Shown here in pieces: positions 46,470 through 56,810 of a DNA stretch of 64,000 nucleotides; the stretch's first letter is position 1, and each line of letters starts with the position of its first letter. The DNA is from Epichloe hybrida (Eukaryota; Ascomycota; Sordariomycetes; Hypocreales; Clavicipitaceae), in contig JAFEKR010000022.1 in assembly GCA_019022495.1 (NCBI GenBank), positions 496,001 to 560,000 on the forward strand, in the 5' to 3' direction. Below the pieces are notes generated by a model. It was not told the origin of the DNA. It saw only the letters and a program-made list of their open reading frames with translations, and did not search any database. A program made the translations under genes and the position numbers.

Positions 46470-46827
46470 AACCGTTCATCTAAGGAAAGTGGTTCATACC
46501 CCGCTAGTTGCGCCTAACCAAGCTGCTAGAGGCATCTCTTTGGCCTGGAGGTTTGGCAGCTCATGGGGCTTGTTGGACTGTCCCAGCCACTGTCGAGGCA
46601 GCTATGCAGCGTGGTCTGTTCGTTTTGTGTATTCACGGAGGGTTTACAGAAAAAAAAGGGGGGGATACTCTGCCAAGGACGAAGCGAAGGATTCTGTGGT
46701 ATACAAATCTCAAGACATGTTAGGTCTATATCATTTCTTCCCTAATTATGAAAAGCTGCTCAGCGACCATCTGTCTACAGCATCCCAGAGATTTTACCGC
46801 ATGCCAAAATCGTCTCCTACAATATGA
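46470..46827 (+). pseudogene. Open frame cut by retrotransposon H, right part
   Basis: Continues the frame of 20794-20840 without a stop to TGA/TAA at 46825-46827. The encoded piece is basic (R-K-K-R-G-G around the A8/G7 run at 46650-46664) and has no domain that I recognise. An ATG inside the H LTR (46429) extends the frame artificially leftward. Uncertain as a gene. Confidence 0.3.
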
Positions 46828-47078
46828 AAAGCAACAGAGGCGTATTAAGTTGAGCGATCGAGGAGGTTTTGCTCGGCGCATGCATCGCAAATACGGAAAT
46901 TCGACAAGTGACCACATTTCAGTTGCGAGAGCGGTCAACGCTCCTGTGAAGCGAGGGCAACGACGGTGCGGGGGGGTGGCGCTATTGGCGGTGCAACTAG
47001 TACCGATCTGCTCCTGGCCTAACTAGCTAGGCAGCCTGCTCGACGGCTTCGAGCAGGTCGTCGGTTTACCCTGACCTT
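46828..47078. other. Island sequence, nothing recognised
   Basis: GC-balanced with overlapping open frames on both strands and no motif; continuous with 14420-20840 before H inserted. Confidence 0.4.
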
Positions 47079-47262
47079 GCTGAAGCAGACCATTGCTTAG
47101 GCAGCTTGGCTGAAGTAGCTCAGTGCTGAAGCAATTTGGCCGAAGCAGTTTGGCTGAAGCAGGTCAGTGCTGAAGCAATTTGGCTGAAGCAATTTGCTGA
47201 AGCAGATTGGGCCGAAGCAGATTGGCCGAAGCAGACTGGCTGAAGCAGTTTGGCTGAAGCAG
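47079..47262. repeat. Degenerate short tandem repeat, core GCTGAAGCAG
   Basis: About 12 copies of G-Y-Y-GAAGYAR spaced mostly 13-17 bp, often as TTTGGCTGAAGCAG. Spacing is irregular, so it is an old minisatellite rather than a coding repeat. Confidence 0.8.
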
Positions 47263-47340
47263 CCCAGTGCCCTGTGGTGAACATCTCCGAAATCAGCAGC
47301 GCTCCACCTGTGCCTTCTGCTGTGAAGGGGAAAAAATTAT

Positions 47341-47600
47341 GCGTACGAAGAGTTGCGCACGAGGATGTTGGTAGAAGGCGTCGCTCAGTAGGTATCGAAA
47401 AGATGTGTGCCTTCAGCTGTTAAAGAACAGCGTACAATGATTTGCGTGCGACAAGTTGCGCACGAGCATGTCGGCAGAAGAGCCGTAGCGAGGCGTTGCC
47501 TAGAAGTAATAAATCTCCGTCTGCCATTTAGCTGCCATGACTAGCGCGTACGCAGAGTTGCGCACGAGCATGTTAGCAGAATAGCCACAGCCTCAACATT
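47341..47600. repeat. Three imperfect 102-103 bp tandem repeats
   Basis: The core AGTTGCGCACGAG recurs at 47351, 47454 and 47556 (spacing 103 and 102), each followed by ATGTYRGYAGAA. The rest of the units is diverged. Confidence 0.7.
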
Positions 47601-48056
47601 GCCCAACGCACCTATTCCTCTCTTCTTAGGGTTAGGAAGAACGCATTGAACGGGCTAATGTTCGGACTGCTGCTTAGCACTTGCCAGCACACATAAGTAT
47701 TGTTTATCTGTGTTGGTATACCGGTATTAATACGAGCACGTCGTGAAAGAGCTGCTGTTCTGCGCAGAGAACGCTGTCCAGGTGAAGGGTAGTATTCTAT
47801 CTTTAGTGTAGAAAGCGGCCGACCTGACCAGTTAGGTTGTGACTGCATCGATAACCGCGTCGCAGGCACGAGTACTATTTTACATATTATCTGCCAGCAT
47901 AGGGCACGTAGATTCAGTTGCGGCAGAAATTACTAGAGCTTTTATAGCAAGCAACCATCAGCAGCTTTATCCCAATCAAAGATTTCCCAAGTCCTTCAGT
48001 GACAACAACGTGCTGTCTTCAGCTTTAACTTGCCAAACAGCACCGCTTCCCTCCTC
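47601..48056. other. Island sequence, nothing firmly recognised
   Basis: Open frames 47612-47869 (minus) and 47839-48060 (plus) overlap head to head without motifs. Probably non-coding or gene remnants. Confidence 0.35.
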
Positions 48057-48425
48057 TTAAGCCAGCGCCTCGTCCTTAAAATCATTGTCGGTCAGCGGAT
48101 ACGGCCATGGGGGAATTTCTCCAAGGATGACTGGCGGCTCGGAGTTGGTGACCCCGGACAGCATGAACAGGTTCCAATTTTTACTATCCACCAGATCCTC
48201 ATACGCAACCCCGGAGATTAGTATGGGGGCCAGTGGCAAGCCCCATGTAAGAAGCGTTACCAAGAGGATGGATGCACTATTCAGGACGATGTTTACCTCA
48301 GGGTGGCACAATCTCATATAGTTAAGAAGGTCGCTAATAGACTCACGCCTAAGACATTGCAAACTAGTTGCCTTAATGTCTATATCTAAAAGAAATTTAA
48401 TACGTACATACCTTTTTATTATCAC
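48057..48425 (-). CDS. Unrecognised 122-aa frame, possible 3' exon of a decayed gene
   Basis: Minus-strand frame with natural-looking composition: a hydrophobic segment I-L-L-V-T-L-L-T-W-G-L-P-L-A-P-I-L-I in the middle (one candidate membrane span), then W-N-L-F-M-L-S-G and a Pro/Trp-rich tail (E-I-P-P-W-P-Y-P-L). The ATG at 48425 lies where the sequence becomes AT-rich, so the true 5' part may extend rightward into RIP-altered DNA, and this may be only the last exon. I do not recognise a family. Plus-strand frames over the same bases (48030-48321) look less protein-like. Confidence 0.4.
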   Translation of the reverse strand: MIIKRYVRIKFLLDIDIKATSLQCLRRESISDLLNYMRLCHPEVNIVLNSASILLVTLLTWGLPLAPILISGVAYEDLVDSKNWNLFMLSGVTNSEPPVILGEIPPWPYPLTDNDFKDEALA

Positions 48426-48851
48426 GTTACATAGCAGGAAGATAAGAACGCTATAACCGTATTATTACACCGCTTAAAAGAGGGGCTTTGCTATTTAATT
48501 AAAATAGTCCTATCTTTTTTGTCATTATTGCGAGCCTAGCTTAGGGAATATTTCCCTTTAAAACATTTTAATTACGCTACTTCTATCTCTATTATATTTT
48601 TCTCTAGTTATATTCTAGTATTTAGCTATTAATTAGACTATATAAAATTATTACTAGATTACTATTAAAGTCAGCAAGCTATAATCTTTTATTTCTAGTA
48701 TATTACAGTGCTATAACTATTACTATAGCTGCTAAACCCTTAAGAGAGATTTATCTAGCTTCGTGGCCTTAGGGTCTGGCTATCACAAGGCGTCCACTAC
48801 TTGCTAGGCATCCTAGAAGCTATTTACTAAAGTATACTTAGAAATCTCCCT
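48426..48851. other. AT-rich, RIP-like stretch between two minus-strand genes
   Basis: Composition shifts sharply to TpA-rich. The minus frame of the next gene can be followed into it for about 100 bp with only RIP-type stops (text such as P-D-P-K-A-T-K), so part of it is decayed coding sequence. Confidence 0.45.
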
Positions 48852-49466
48852 TTAAAGTAGCTTAAAGATATTAGCAAATCGTTTATCGTTAAAATCAGGG
48901 ACCTGCAGTTTCTGTTTCCTACCAGGACCTCGGACTTTGGGTTTTGCATTGGCAGAAGGCGCTTGCGTCGATGTCTGGCCTCGCTTGCCGGGCGGTGCCG
49001 TTGGCATCGGGGCCGGTGAACGCTTTCTTATAACTCGCCTGTCTACTGTGTCGTCTCGTGCATGAGGCCGCTTACGATCGGATATACACTCGGCTTCTGC
49101 GTTGCTAGCGATTTTGTCTTTTCCATGAGCAAGCGACGATCGCGTAATAGGCCGCTCGGTGTTCGGCGCGGGGGTGATTGGATGGACTGTTACGTCTCGT
49201 GCGTCGCGGTCATGTCCAGAAACAGAGGTTGTTGGTGTGGCTACGAGGCTCGAAGGAGTGGTGACGTCGGGCGTGGGCTCGAGTTTCCGGATCAGCTCAC
49301 CCCGGCAACGACTATCACGAGAAAGAACCCCCAAAACACAGTCAACAAGCTAGCGAGACGAGTTAGAGAGTTTGGCGAAACGAGTAGACGTTATTTCGGC
49401 AACCTTTGATACATCAGTAGCTCTGTGTAATTCTTCCCTCAAGAGCTTTGCAATAACCTCAGACAT
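48852..49466 (-). pseudogene. Unrecognised low-complexity protein gene with in-frame TAG, minus strand
   Basis: ATG at 49464-49466 opens M-S-E-V-I-A-K-L-L-R-E-E-L-H-R-A; codon 39 (49350-49352) is TAG, then the frame continues 165 codons to TAA at 48852-48854. The N-terminus looks like an amphipathic helix. The rest is Ser/Thr/Pro-rich, probably disordered, with a basic cluster (D-R-R-V-I-R-K-R, P-G-R-K-Q-K-L) that could act in nuclear import or nucleic-acid binding. TAG in place of CAG or TGG is a RIP-type change. Beyond the terminal TAA the frame continues with further TAA/TAG, so that stop may be secondary too. Function unknown. An intron removing codon 39 is an alternative, but no good splice sites were evident. 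Confidence 0.5.
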
Positions 49467-49829
49467 AGGAACTGCGTTGTTAGAAACAAAAAGTCAGCGC
49501 GACAGAATTCGGGGGCAGCAGGGCTTTTATGGCGCAGCACGCTGGCGACTTGCCCCACTGCGTGCGTAAGGGCAACGCTCTAATTTTAGTGGCAGTCACC
49601 TAACTGGATGGAGGGGTTGCACTAGCTCGGAGCACCAGTGTTTCATCTGTCAGCCTGACTGTTGTTGTGGGGCATTGGTCTCCATGTGGTCGGCTGAGAC
49701 TAAGCCGCTCGTCAGTGTGCTCTCCAGTGACGATTCGTCTTTCTTCTTGAAATTATAATTTTTTTTGACCACAGTACAATAGTAGCATACATCAGTTTAA
49801 GTCAGAAACTCATGCATTCCCATGGAATA
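49467..49829. other. Upstream region of the 49466 gene
   Basis: GC-balanced with no gene seen. An A/T run (ATAATTTTTTTTG near 49756-49768) is the only notable feature. Confidence 0.35.
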
Positions 49830-50945
49830 TAACGTATCTCGCTATGTGTGCCGACCGTTCTTTTGGCAGGAGTTCGCACGAAGTAATAGTGCCATAATGC
49901 AGCCTTACACCCCTCCCTAATCTTGCAGGAACGATCTCTGATTAGAAAGTGGCTGCATCTAGCTATAACAGACGAACTATATTAAATAATCCGCGACCGC
50001 AGTGAAATAGTACAATTTACACTTAATGGCAACACAATATCATGTGCTATAGCTATTGAATATGCATAGCCGGAGGGAGAACTTAAGTGAGGTGCTATCC
50101 CAACCATACATGCTCTCTCCTGTTAAGCCCAACATGAAATAGAGGCCAATAAATATGTAAGCATAGGCCCGGTCAGGGCACCACCAGACCAAGCAGCTAC
50201 CTAAGACTTCCACTGGCCCAGGACATAGCTACTAATTAGCTCAGCATACTTGCGTTTATCTTACACTCTGGCTGGAGGGTGGCATTCAAATGTGTTTGCA
50301 GGTGGATGCCTACAAGATTTGGCCCCTGTGTGTGGACATCCCCTGTGTTAGCATCCACCACCTGCAGCGCCGCCCCGATAAGGTCGTCAGCGGTATGGGC
50401 TTGAGGGCCAGCGCCTAGCTAAGGCGTTACAGCCTTGCACCGGGCCAACCCTGCGACTGTACATAAAAGCACTATCATGCAACTAAACGCAGCGCGGAGA
50501 GTTACGTATCTGCTTCAGCACTGATCTGCTTAACAGTTTTGGTTAAGCCCGTTTGTATATATTGCTAGGAAAGGAATGTACAACGCTAATAAAGTAATGC
50601 GTACAAAACGCCATAAAAGATCGGACTATTAGCGGTGCCCTAACTAATTAGGTGTTTTGCTAATATTAAACGGTTTTTCATTTCGGGGCAGCGGGATCTC
50701 TACTAAGTAATAGTTGCCAGCACGCTAATATGCGTCGGCAGGTTATACGTATTCAAATCAGCAGGCAAGGCGTGGTCTTGTGATATTACAAGTAATTTTT
50801 GCGTTTGGGATGACCTTATGCAAACTGACAAAATAAAATAGAAAAGGGCGTTCCAAGTACCCCCGTTCCTAGTAGTCCTCCAGCTAGCAGTTATGTGTAT
50901 GGCTTAGCAAGGTAATATATTATTAGATAATAATCACTGTAAAAA
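49830..50945. repeat. Diverged dispersed module, copy 1
   Basis: Two blocks, 49830-50035 and about 50715-50940, align by eye with 51642-51835 and 52235-52460. Shared words include TCTCTRATTAGAAAGT and ATTCAAATCAGCAG / GTTCAAATCAGCAG. The middle differs in length (about 680 versus 400 bp). No LTR, inverted repeats or long frame are visible, so the nature is unknown. Confidence 0.5.
50298..50366. other. Imperfect inverted repeat
   Basis: GCAGGTGGATGC (50298-50309) and GCATCCACCACCTGC (50351-50365) can form a 12-bp stem with a 3-nt bulge and a 41-nt loop. No function can be assigned. Confidence 0.45.
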
Positions 50946-51039
50946 TAAAATGCGTGGCATCTGATCAAGGCAGGAGTGATTCGGCCGCTGCAGCGCAGGC
51001 ACTAGCCGGGGCGCCACAGCCTTGTCATCGCTAGCGTAG

Positions 51040-51300
51040 ATTTTGCTACTTGGGCACTATCGAGCCTAGGCTCACAAGCCTAGGCGTTGTGCAGCGCAGG
51101 CACAGTAGCCTAGGCGGTATAGCCTAGTCTCCGTAGCGTAGGTTTTGTCGCCTAGGCACTATCAAGCCTAGGCTTACAAGCCTAGGCGTTGTGCAGCGCA
51201 GGCAAAGTAGCCTGGGCGGTATAGCCTAGTCTCCGTAGCATAGGGTTTGTCGCTTGGGCACTATCTAGCCTGGGCTTATAAACCCCGGCAGTTGCCAAGC
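51040..51300. repeat. 102-bp tandem repeat rich in CCTAGG
   Basis: GCACTAT starts at 51054, 51156 and 51258, an exact 102-bp period with about two and a half copies. Each unit has several AGCCTAGGC palindromes and the words GTTGTGCAGCGCAGG and GGTATAGCCTAGTCTCC. It retains GC and CpG, so it is not RIP-mutated. The third copy decays. Confidence 0.85.
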
Positions 51301-51354
51301 TAGCGCAGCCTTAAGCAGCCCAGGTGCTGTCCATCGCGATACGCACGGGACTAC

Positions 51355-51535
51355 TATGTTGTATCCCATGTGCTATATCCCAGTACAAGACGTATCCTAG
51401 CACATAGCGTACCCCAGTACATAGCGTATCTTAATACATTATGTGTAATAGTACATGCGTCCCAGCCCTCCGTGTATGCTAGACTACAAACACCAGTACA
51501 CAAGATATGCTAGCTTACGAATACCAAGCTAGGTT
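51355..51535. repeat. Degenerate short repeats, core CCCAGTACATAGCGTA
   Basis: About five loose copies of (C)CAGTACAWAGCGTAYC with 20-30 bp spacing. Minisatellite-like. Confidence 0.5.
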
Positions 51536-51641
51536 TAATTCTAGAATTAATTAAACTTAGAGCCCACCCCATGCCTAGGATACTCACTAGCCCAGGATAC
51601 CTACTAGGATACCTACTGCCTCAACTCCGGCTAGGAACAAC

Positions 51642-52460
51642 GTGTCTTGCTATGTTAACAGACAGCGTTTCCGGTGGGAGTTTATAGAGTGCTACAACGC
51701 AGCCTCGTTAACCCCACAATCTTGCCTACAGGAGCGGTCTCTAATTAGAAAGTACCGCCACAGACTATCTAGAAACGACTAAATTGTGCCATACTAACCG
51801 AAATAAATTACTATATTTTACACTTAACTGTAAGATACTAGTACTATTATTCTTATAGTAAGCGCTAATTATATGCATTACTAGAGAGATCTACTGTCGG
51901 AATGTTTTTCATTTTAGGGCGTTTAATAGTGGCTAAGAACGCTTGTGACTTAACCCACTATATATATATACCCGTAAGACAAGGCCGAATTTAGATGGCC
52001 GTCACACCTAACTGGCTAGAGGGGTTATATATAATGTTCTGTAACCTGTGAGGACATAAAGAGCCCATAACCCGGCCGCTTTCTGGCTTTGAGCCTGTGT
52101 TTTATAACCCATATTTACAGTGTTTCCTATTAAATCACATAAAGCAGAGAAACGAGACAGAAGCAGTGAAAATTTCAAGAGAAGATGGCGTATATTTATA
52201 AGGAGTGGCTTCAAGGTTCACTAGGAGTATAAGGCCAATGTGTATATTTTGCTTCGCCGTAATGGCAAGTTATACGAGTTCAAATCAGCAGATAACGCTT
52301 GGCCCTTGGCTCTAGACGACATTATAAGATATTTCGCGCCCTGAATTATAATTTAGTAAAACTGATAAAGCATAATAAAAAAAGGCCTTCCCTATACCCC
52401 TATAGCTAATAGCTACGGATATAGCTCGCGAAGGAAGTGCGTCATTAGACTCCGCTGGCT
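51642..52460. repeat. Diverged dispersed module, copy 2
   Basis: Partner of 49830-50945, same block order and orientation, so the two copies are direct repeats flanking the 102-bp array. The minus-strand frame 52008-52214 inside it has no motif. Confidence 0.5.
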
Positions 52461-52679
52461 CTATGTAATCTACTATCTTATAATGATTACTAATAACATA
52501 GTACTAGCGTAAGAGCGTACGGGAGAGTGTGGCACTTAAGTCTAGATGGTATTTCCCTTAAATTTAGCCAATAAGTGGCTTGTGTGGTGTGCGCAATAGT
52601 AACGTTTCAATAAGAGCACTGCCACGCTTCAAGCTAAACGAAGGTACTTAGGTTTAAATGCAATTTATGTCATTATATT

Positions 52680-55600
52680 TCGTAAGGATAGTTGCCCCCA
52701 AAGCCTATATCTAAGTTAGTGATATAAATTTCTAAGAAGCTACTTACATCGTCAACACTAATACCCCTCTCACTAGAGTCGAACAAATAAAAATCCCCTA
52801 GCGCCAGTATACGCTAGACAGTGTCAATAGCAATAGGTTTACTAAAAGGACTAAGAGCAGTCCATTCATCATGGTGAAGAACCCAAATAGTTATTTTAGC
52901 GTCCACGCTACTAACTGTTGCTGCGCTCGGTGAAACTTGGGATGCTTGGGCCTAAGACTCTAACTTGCTTGCGAGATTTGCTTCTTAAGCCTTGACAAGC
53001 CTGTTTTTATTAATACGACGTCGATTTATCCGCTTTCCGTCTACTAGAATCGTATGAATAGGGTCTAGACTGACACGATTCGGCAGCTTTCTCTTCGTCT
53101 TTTCAACCAGCCGACCGTCACGCGATAGCTCTGCAGCATCAACCATACTAATGTCCAATTGTTAAACCTCTTGCTAGCCATTAGTAGCGTTAAATTTCAA
53201 ACGTTTAAAAAAATAGGGCCCTGGATCTACTATTATTTCCATAGCGTCGGCATTGTGCCAGGCTTGAACCTGCACAAGGTCGGTAGTAGCGGGCTGCTCT
53301 GTCTGCAGTGTTGGCGTGTTAGGGCGTTGCACATCGCTAATTTACGTATTTTCCTTGTTATATGGGGGAAGCGCATCACTGAATCCCGTGGTTGCATTTG
53401 GCGTTAGTTGACGGTGCAGCGGTTATATGTCGTGGAATTTAGGGCTCTCCATTGCGTGGTCTTGTAGCTCCCCCGCTACGCTGCCTTCGCTAGCCTGGGG
53501 GCTTATTTATAATTGCTCTTCTGATTGTCGTTCACCCTAGGCTGCCGTTAATATGCCCCCCTCCATCTAACTAACACTGTGCTGCTGTTAGATTATATCG
53601 TTACCCTAGAAGAGGTGGAATTAGCTTTTCCAGACAAATAACGACGTGACGTCCTAACCTAGAATCGTCAAGCAGTTTATGGTGTTAGCTATATAATGCA
53701 GATGATCACGAGCATACGCGGCAGAGTACTGCTGACCGTAGCATCGCTTAAGCGGCTCGCTGTCTTTGCCTATTAAAGGTACACTAGTTAGTGCTGCCTT
53801 TTTCATAAGTTTAGCGCTATAAAAGAAGTCTACTGAATATTATATAAACTCCTCTATTTCGCCGTCGCTATAAGTAGACTTTAGTAAATCTCAGGCATCC
53901 AAGCACGCTCGTCAGATAATCTCGCGTTAAGGGTCTGTCCTAACTAGTTTTTGTATATGTAGAGAGTCGAAACCTAGTTGCTGAGCTTGTGCGGCGAGCT
54001 TAACCTAGGCAACGCCATCGCGCGTCAGCGGCATAGCTGATCTCATATCTTTTCCTCGGAGGCATTCTTGGCTTACAAGCGCCACGATGTTCTGTATTAT
54101 GTTAATTTAAAGCAGCTTTAACTAGTTTAAAAACAAGGGGCAAAGTACCGTAGTAGATTCCGGATGTATTATGCCGTAGGCAGCCAGAGCTAGCCGTTGG
54201 AGTGAAACTTACACTGGATACTCGTCAGGATGTAAAAGTGTCTTCATGACTGCGCCACATGGTTAAATATACTTTCTATCTTGCTGTATAGAATGAAGGG
54301 AAGGAACTAGATAAGAGATATTCAGAAGATTCGTCTTAATAAGTTCCCGCTTTTTGGCGCTACGCATAGCTTTTAAGATTAGCCCTTGCCTTATTAAGCT
54401 GATGATGTGGCTGCGGTTAGTTATTAATGCAGCTAGGGCCCGTAGCTGTAGACTTTAGACAGATTCCTCATTAACATATTGCAGAGCCTCCTTATGTCCT
54501 AAAACTTTCTTCCACGTCTTATACAAGATATCTAAAGCGTGCACAAGCTCCTATTTAGTAGATTAGTAGACATCTCACCAGAAGAGGGAGGGCGCCATGC
54601 ATCTTCCAGACCTAAGCTCACAATATGTTTTATAAGAGCTAGTTGCATTTAGCTTCGTATGCCAGGCATTTTCAGAGCCTAGAGAAGACATTTTGTTAAC
54701 GCTGGATGCCCAAGCAGCTGGCGTGTAATAGTGGCTTTGCTCCTGCTTAGCCGTCCCCACCAAGCCCTTACCCTCTATTTATCGTCGCGTTCCTTGTAAT
54801 AGTATATATTCCAGAAGATACACCCGTCAGATCTGCTTTGCTCACTTTCAAACTCCTCTGCAAGGGTTAATAGAGTGGTTGCAGATAGCTCTTAGCAAAA
54901 TTAGTACATTAATGCGTGAACGGGTAACTAACCTACCCTAATATAGCTCTACTGTCTACCATTGCTCTCTTCTCTGGTATGCTTGCTTTGTTTGCATAAA
55001 TGCGTGCACTTTACTCCGGCCCTGTGCATATAACACAAATAGATAAGGTAGAAGACTAAGGAGTGGGGGGGATACCACATCCTATAAGTCTTCCTTTCGC
55101 AAACCAGAATAATCAAGTGCAGCCTAAAAAATCTCGACACTTATGCTCCTGCATAGCCTATGCTTTACGCTTAAGCGGTCATATCCGCTTACTTAAAGAA
55201 TTCTTTGGAGTTCAGTTACTTTTTTCCTGTTAGTATTATGCTCATAGGGTCCACTATTAGGCGAAAAGCGCAGAGAAGCTATTGCGACTTAGGCAATCCC
55301 GTATAGCTTCTACTGCCTCTCCGCCGTAATAGTCTGTGGGAAGGACTCCGAGTAAAGCATCCTTAAAATGCTAGCAAAGAGATGATAGAAGACATGCCTA
55401 AAAGGTACTTTATTAAGAAAGCTAGATTTTAAGTAGCGTAGGATTTGTTACTTTTTTTCCGCTATTATGCAATACTATTTTTAGATTGCTATAAAATCGT
55501 GAAAACGCCGCCACTAACTTATTGCTATTTATACATTGTAAGATGCTGCGCCTCCTGGAGCACAGCCCTGCTCTCATCAAGACTACCCCTCGAGATCAAT

Positions 55601-55860
55601 TCAGCGGGATTAGTCTAGTGGGAGCAGTAATTGCTGCAAAGCCGTGAAAACGCCGCCACTAACTCATTACTATTTATATATTGTAAGATGCTGCGCCTCC
55701 TTAAGCACAGCCTTACTCTTATCGAGACTATCCCAGTCAGAGGGGGGGAAGGTGCGAGGCACCGACTCACCCTCTGGCTCAAAAGCCACACAGAAAAAAT
55801 TATCAGAAGGGCGTTACCTTATATTAAACTTAATTACCTAGCTATTATTAATTAAAAGTT
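52680..55860 (-). pseudogene. Long decayed minus-strand gene, possibly of a DUF3723-like fungal family
   Basis: One frame can be followed for most of 3 kb on the minus strand with only TAA/TAG/TGA breaks at CAA, CAG, CGA or TGG-like places. Well-preserved words: H-V-F-Y-H-L-F-A-S-I-L (about 55400); S-L-L-P-Y-L-F-V-L-Y-A-Q-G-R-S-K-V-H (about 55040); L-R-A-L-A-A-L-I-T-N-R-S-H-I-I (about 54430); K-T-N-L-L-N-I-S-Y-L-V-P-S-L-H-S (about 54330); S-Q-E-C-L-R-G-K-D-M-R-S-A-M-P-L (about 54050); D-V-T-S-L-F-V (about 53650); L-G-D-F-Y-L-F-D-S and F-G-G-N-Y at the end (about 52700-52800). The L-I-x-N-R...T-N-L-L-N-I...L-x-P-S-L-H-S block recalls large, repeat-associated fungal proteins annotated as DUF3723. 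This is a memory-based guess. Function unknown even for intact members. It contains a 145-bp tandem duplication at its 5' end. Confidence 0.5.
55501..55790. repeat. 145-bp direct tandem duplication
   Basis: GAAAACGCCGCCACTAACT starts at 55501 and again at 55646. The copies share about 80 bp of nearly identical text, then drift. It lies in the 5' part of the decayed minus-strand gene and would shift its frame (145 is not a multiple of 3). Confidence 0.75.
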
Positions 55861-56638
55861 TATTTCTATTAGATCCCGTCTTTTTAGTAACTACGCTAGG
55901 AGAGATAACAAAAACAAAAGGCTTTCTAAAGCTTTCCTAGAGTTAAGGGTTTGATTGTTATTATACTAGGGTAGTACTAATTTATAGTTATTATTATTTG
56001 CCTCTAATCCCTATTATTATTAAAAGCATAATCCTTACATCCTTATTTTATTATCCTAGAGTGCTTAGACTAAGGAGAGTTCTAGTAGAACCCTTAGATA
56101 GTAAGGGTGTATCCCCCTAAATTAAGTTTTACTAGATTATTATTACTACAAAGCATCCTAGTAAAGGAAGGTTACCTGCCTTATAGTAGGATAGAAGATA
56201 ATGTAATATTCTAACTTACCTAATTTTTTAAGAAACTTATATTCCTATTAAAGCCTAGTTTACCTAGGGGGTTCTAGCTAATAATAGATTATAAACTGCC
56301 CTTATCTTAAGATATTAGGACATTTAATAGGTTAATATCTGCGGGTTAATAGCTAAGCCGCTTATATTAGTTATTTAAGACTATTAATAAGGGTAAGGAT
56401 GTTAACCTAAATATATTTATCTAAGCTATTAATATAGCACTAAGCGGTAAAGCTACTACCTTTATTAATAGCTCTAAATATTAAAGGCTAAGAGTAGTTT
56501 AGCTACTATAAGTAACTTAACTACACTTTAGTAGTCTTTATAAGAATAATACCCTCTAAACATAGTTAATAAAGAAGTTAAGACTAGAATAAATATAAAA
56601 CTCTACTAAAGTAAGGGTAAGGCCTTAGTAGCAGAGCA
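55861..56638. other. RIP-degraded sequence of unknown origin
   Basis: TpA-rich with many TAA/TAG, some isolated GC words (GAAGGTTACCTGCC, TCTGCGGGTTAA). Looks like a RIP-mutated repeat, but no partner or motif was found in the window. Confidence 0.45.
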
Positions 56639-56810
56639 TTGTTGTATTGTATTGTATTGTATTTTTTGGCCCTTCGATGTATTGTATTGTATTGTATTGC
56701 CCTATGTATTGTATTGTGTATTGTATTGTGTATTGTATTGTATTAAAAATACAATACAATCCAATACAACACATACAATCCAATACAACACATACAATAC
56801 AATGTATTGT
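56639..56810. repeat. (TATTG)n microsatellite with inverted (ACAAT)n half
   Basis: TATTG repeats run from 56643 to about 56744, then after AAAAA the complementary ACAATAC repeats run to about 56806, giving a long potential hairpin. The open frame across it is only the translated microsatellite. Confidence 0.9.

Noticed and set aside
49062..49409. Plus-strand frames (115 and 64 codons)
   Set aside because: Antisense to the more protein-like minus-strand frame 48852-49466.
51040..51300. CRISPR-like array
   Set aside because: Period 102 bp with the whole unit repeated and no unique spacers, in a eukaryote; it is an ordinary minisatellite.
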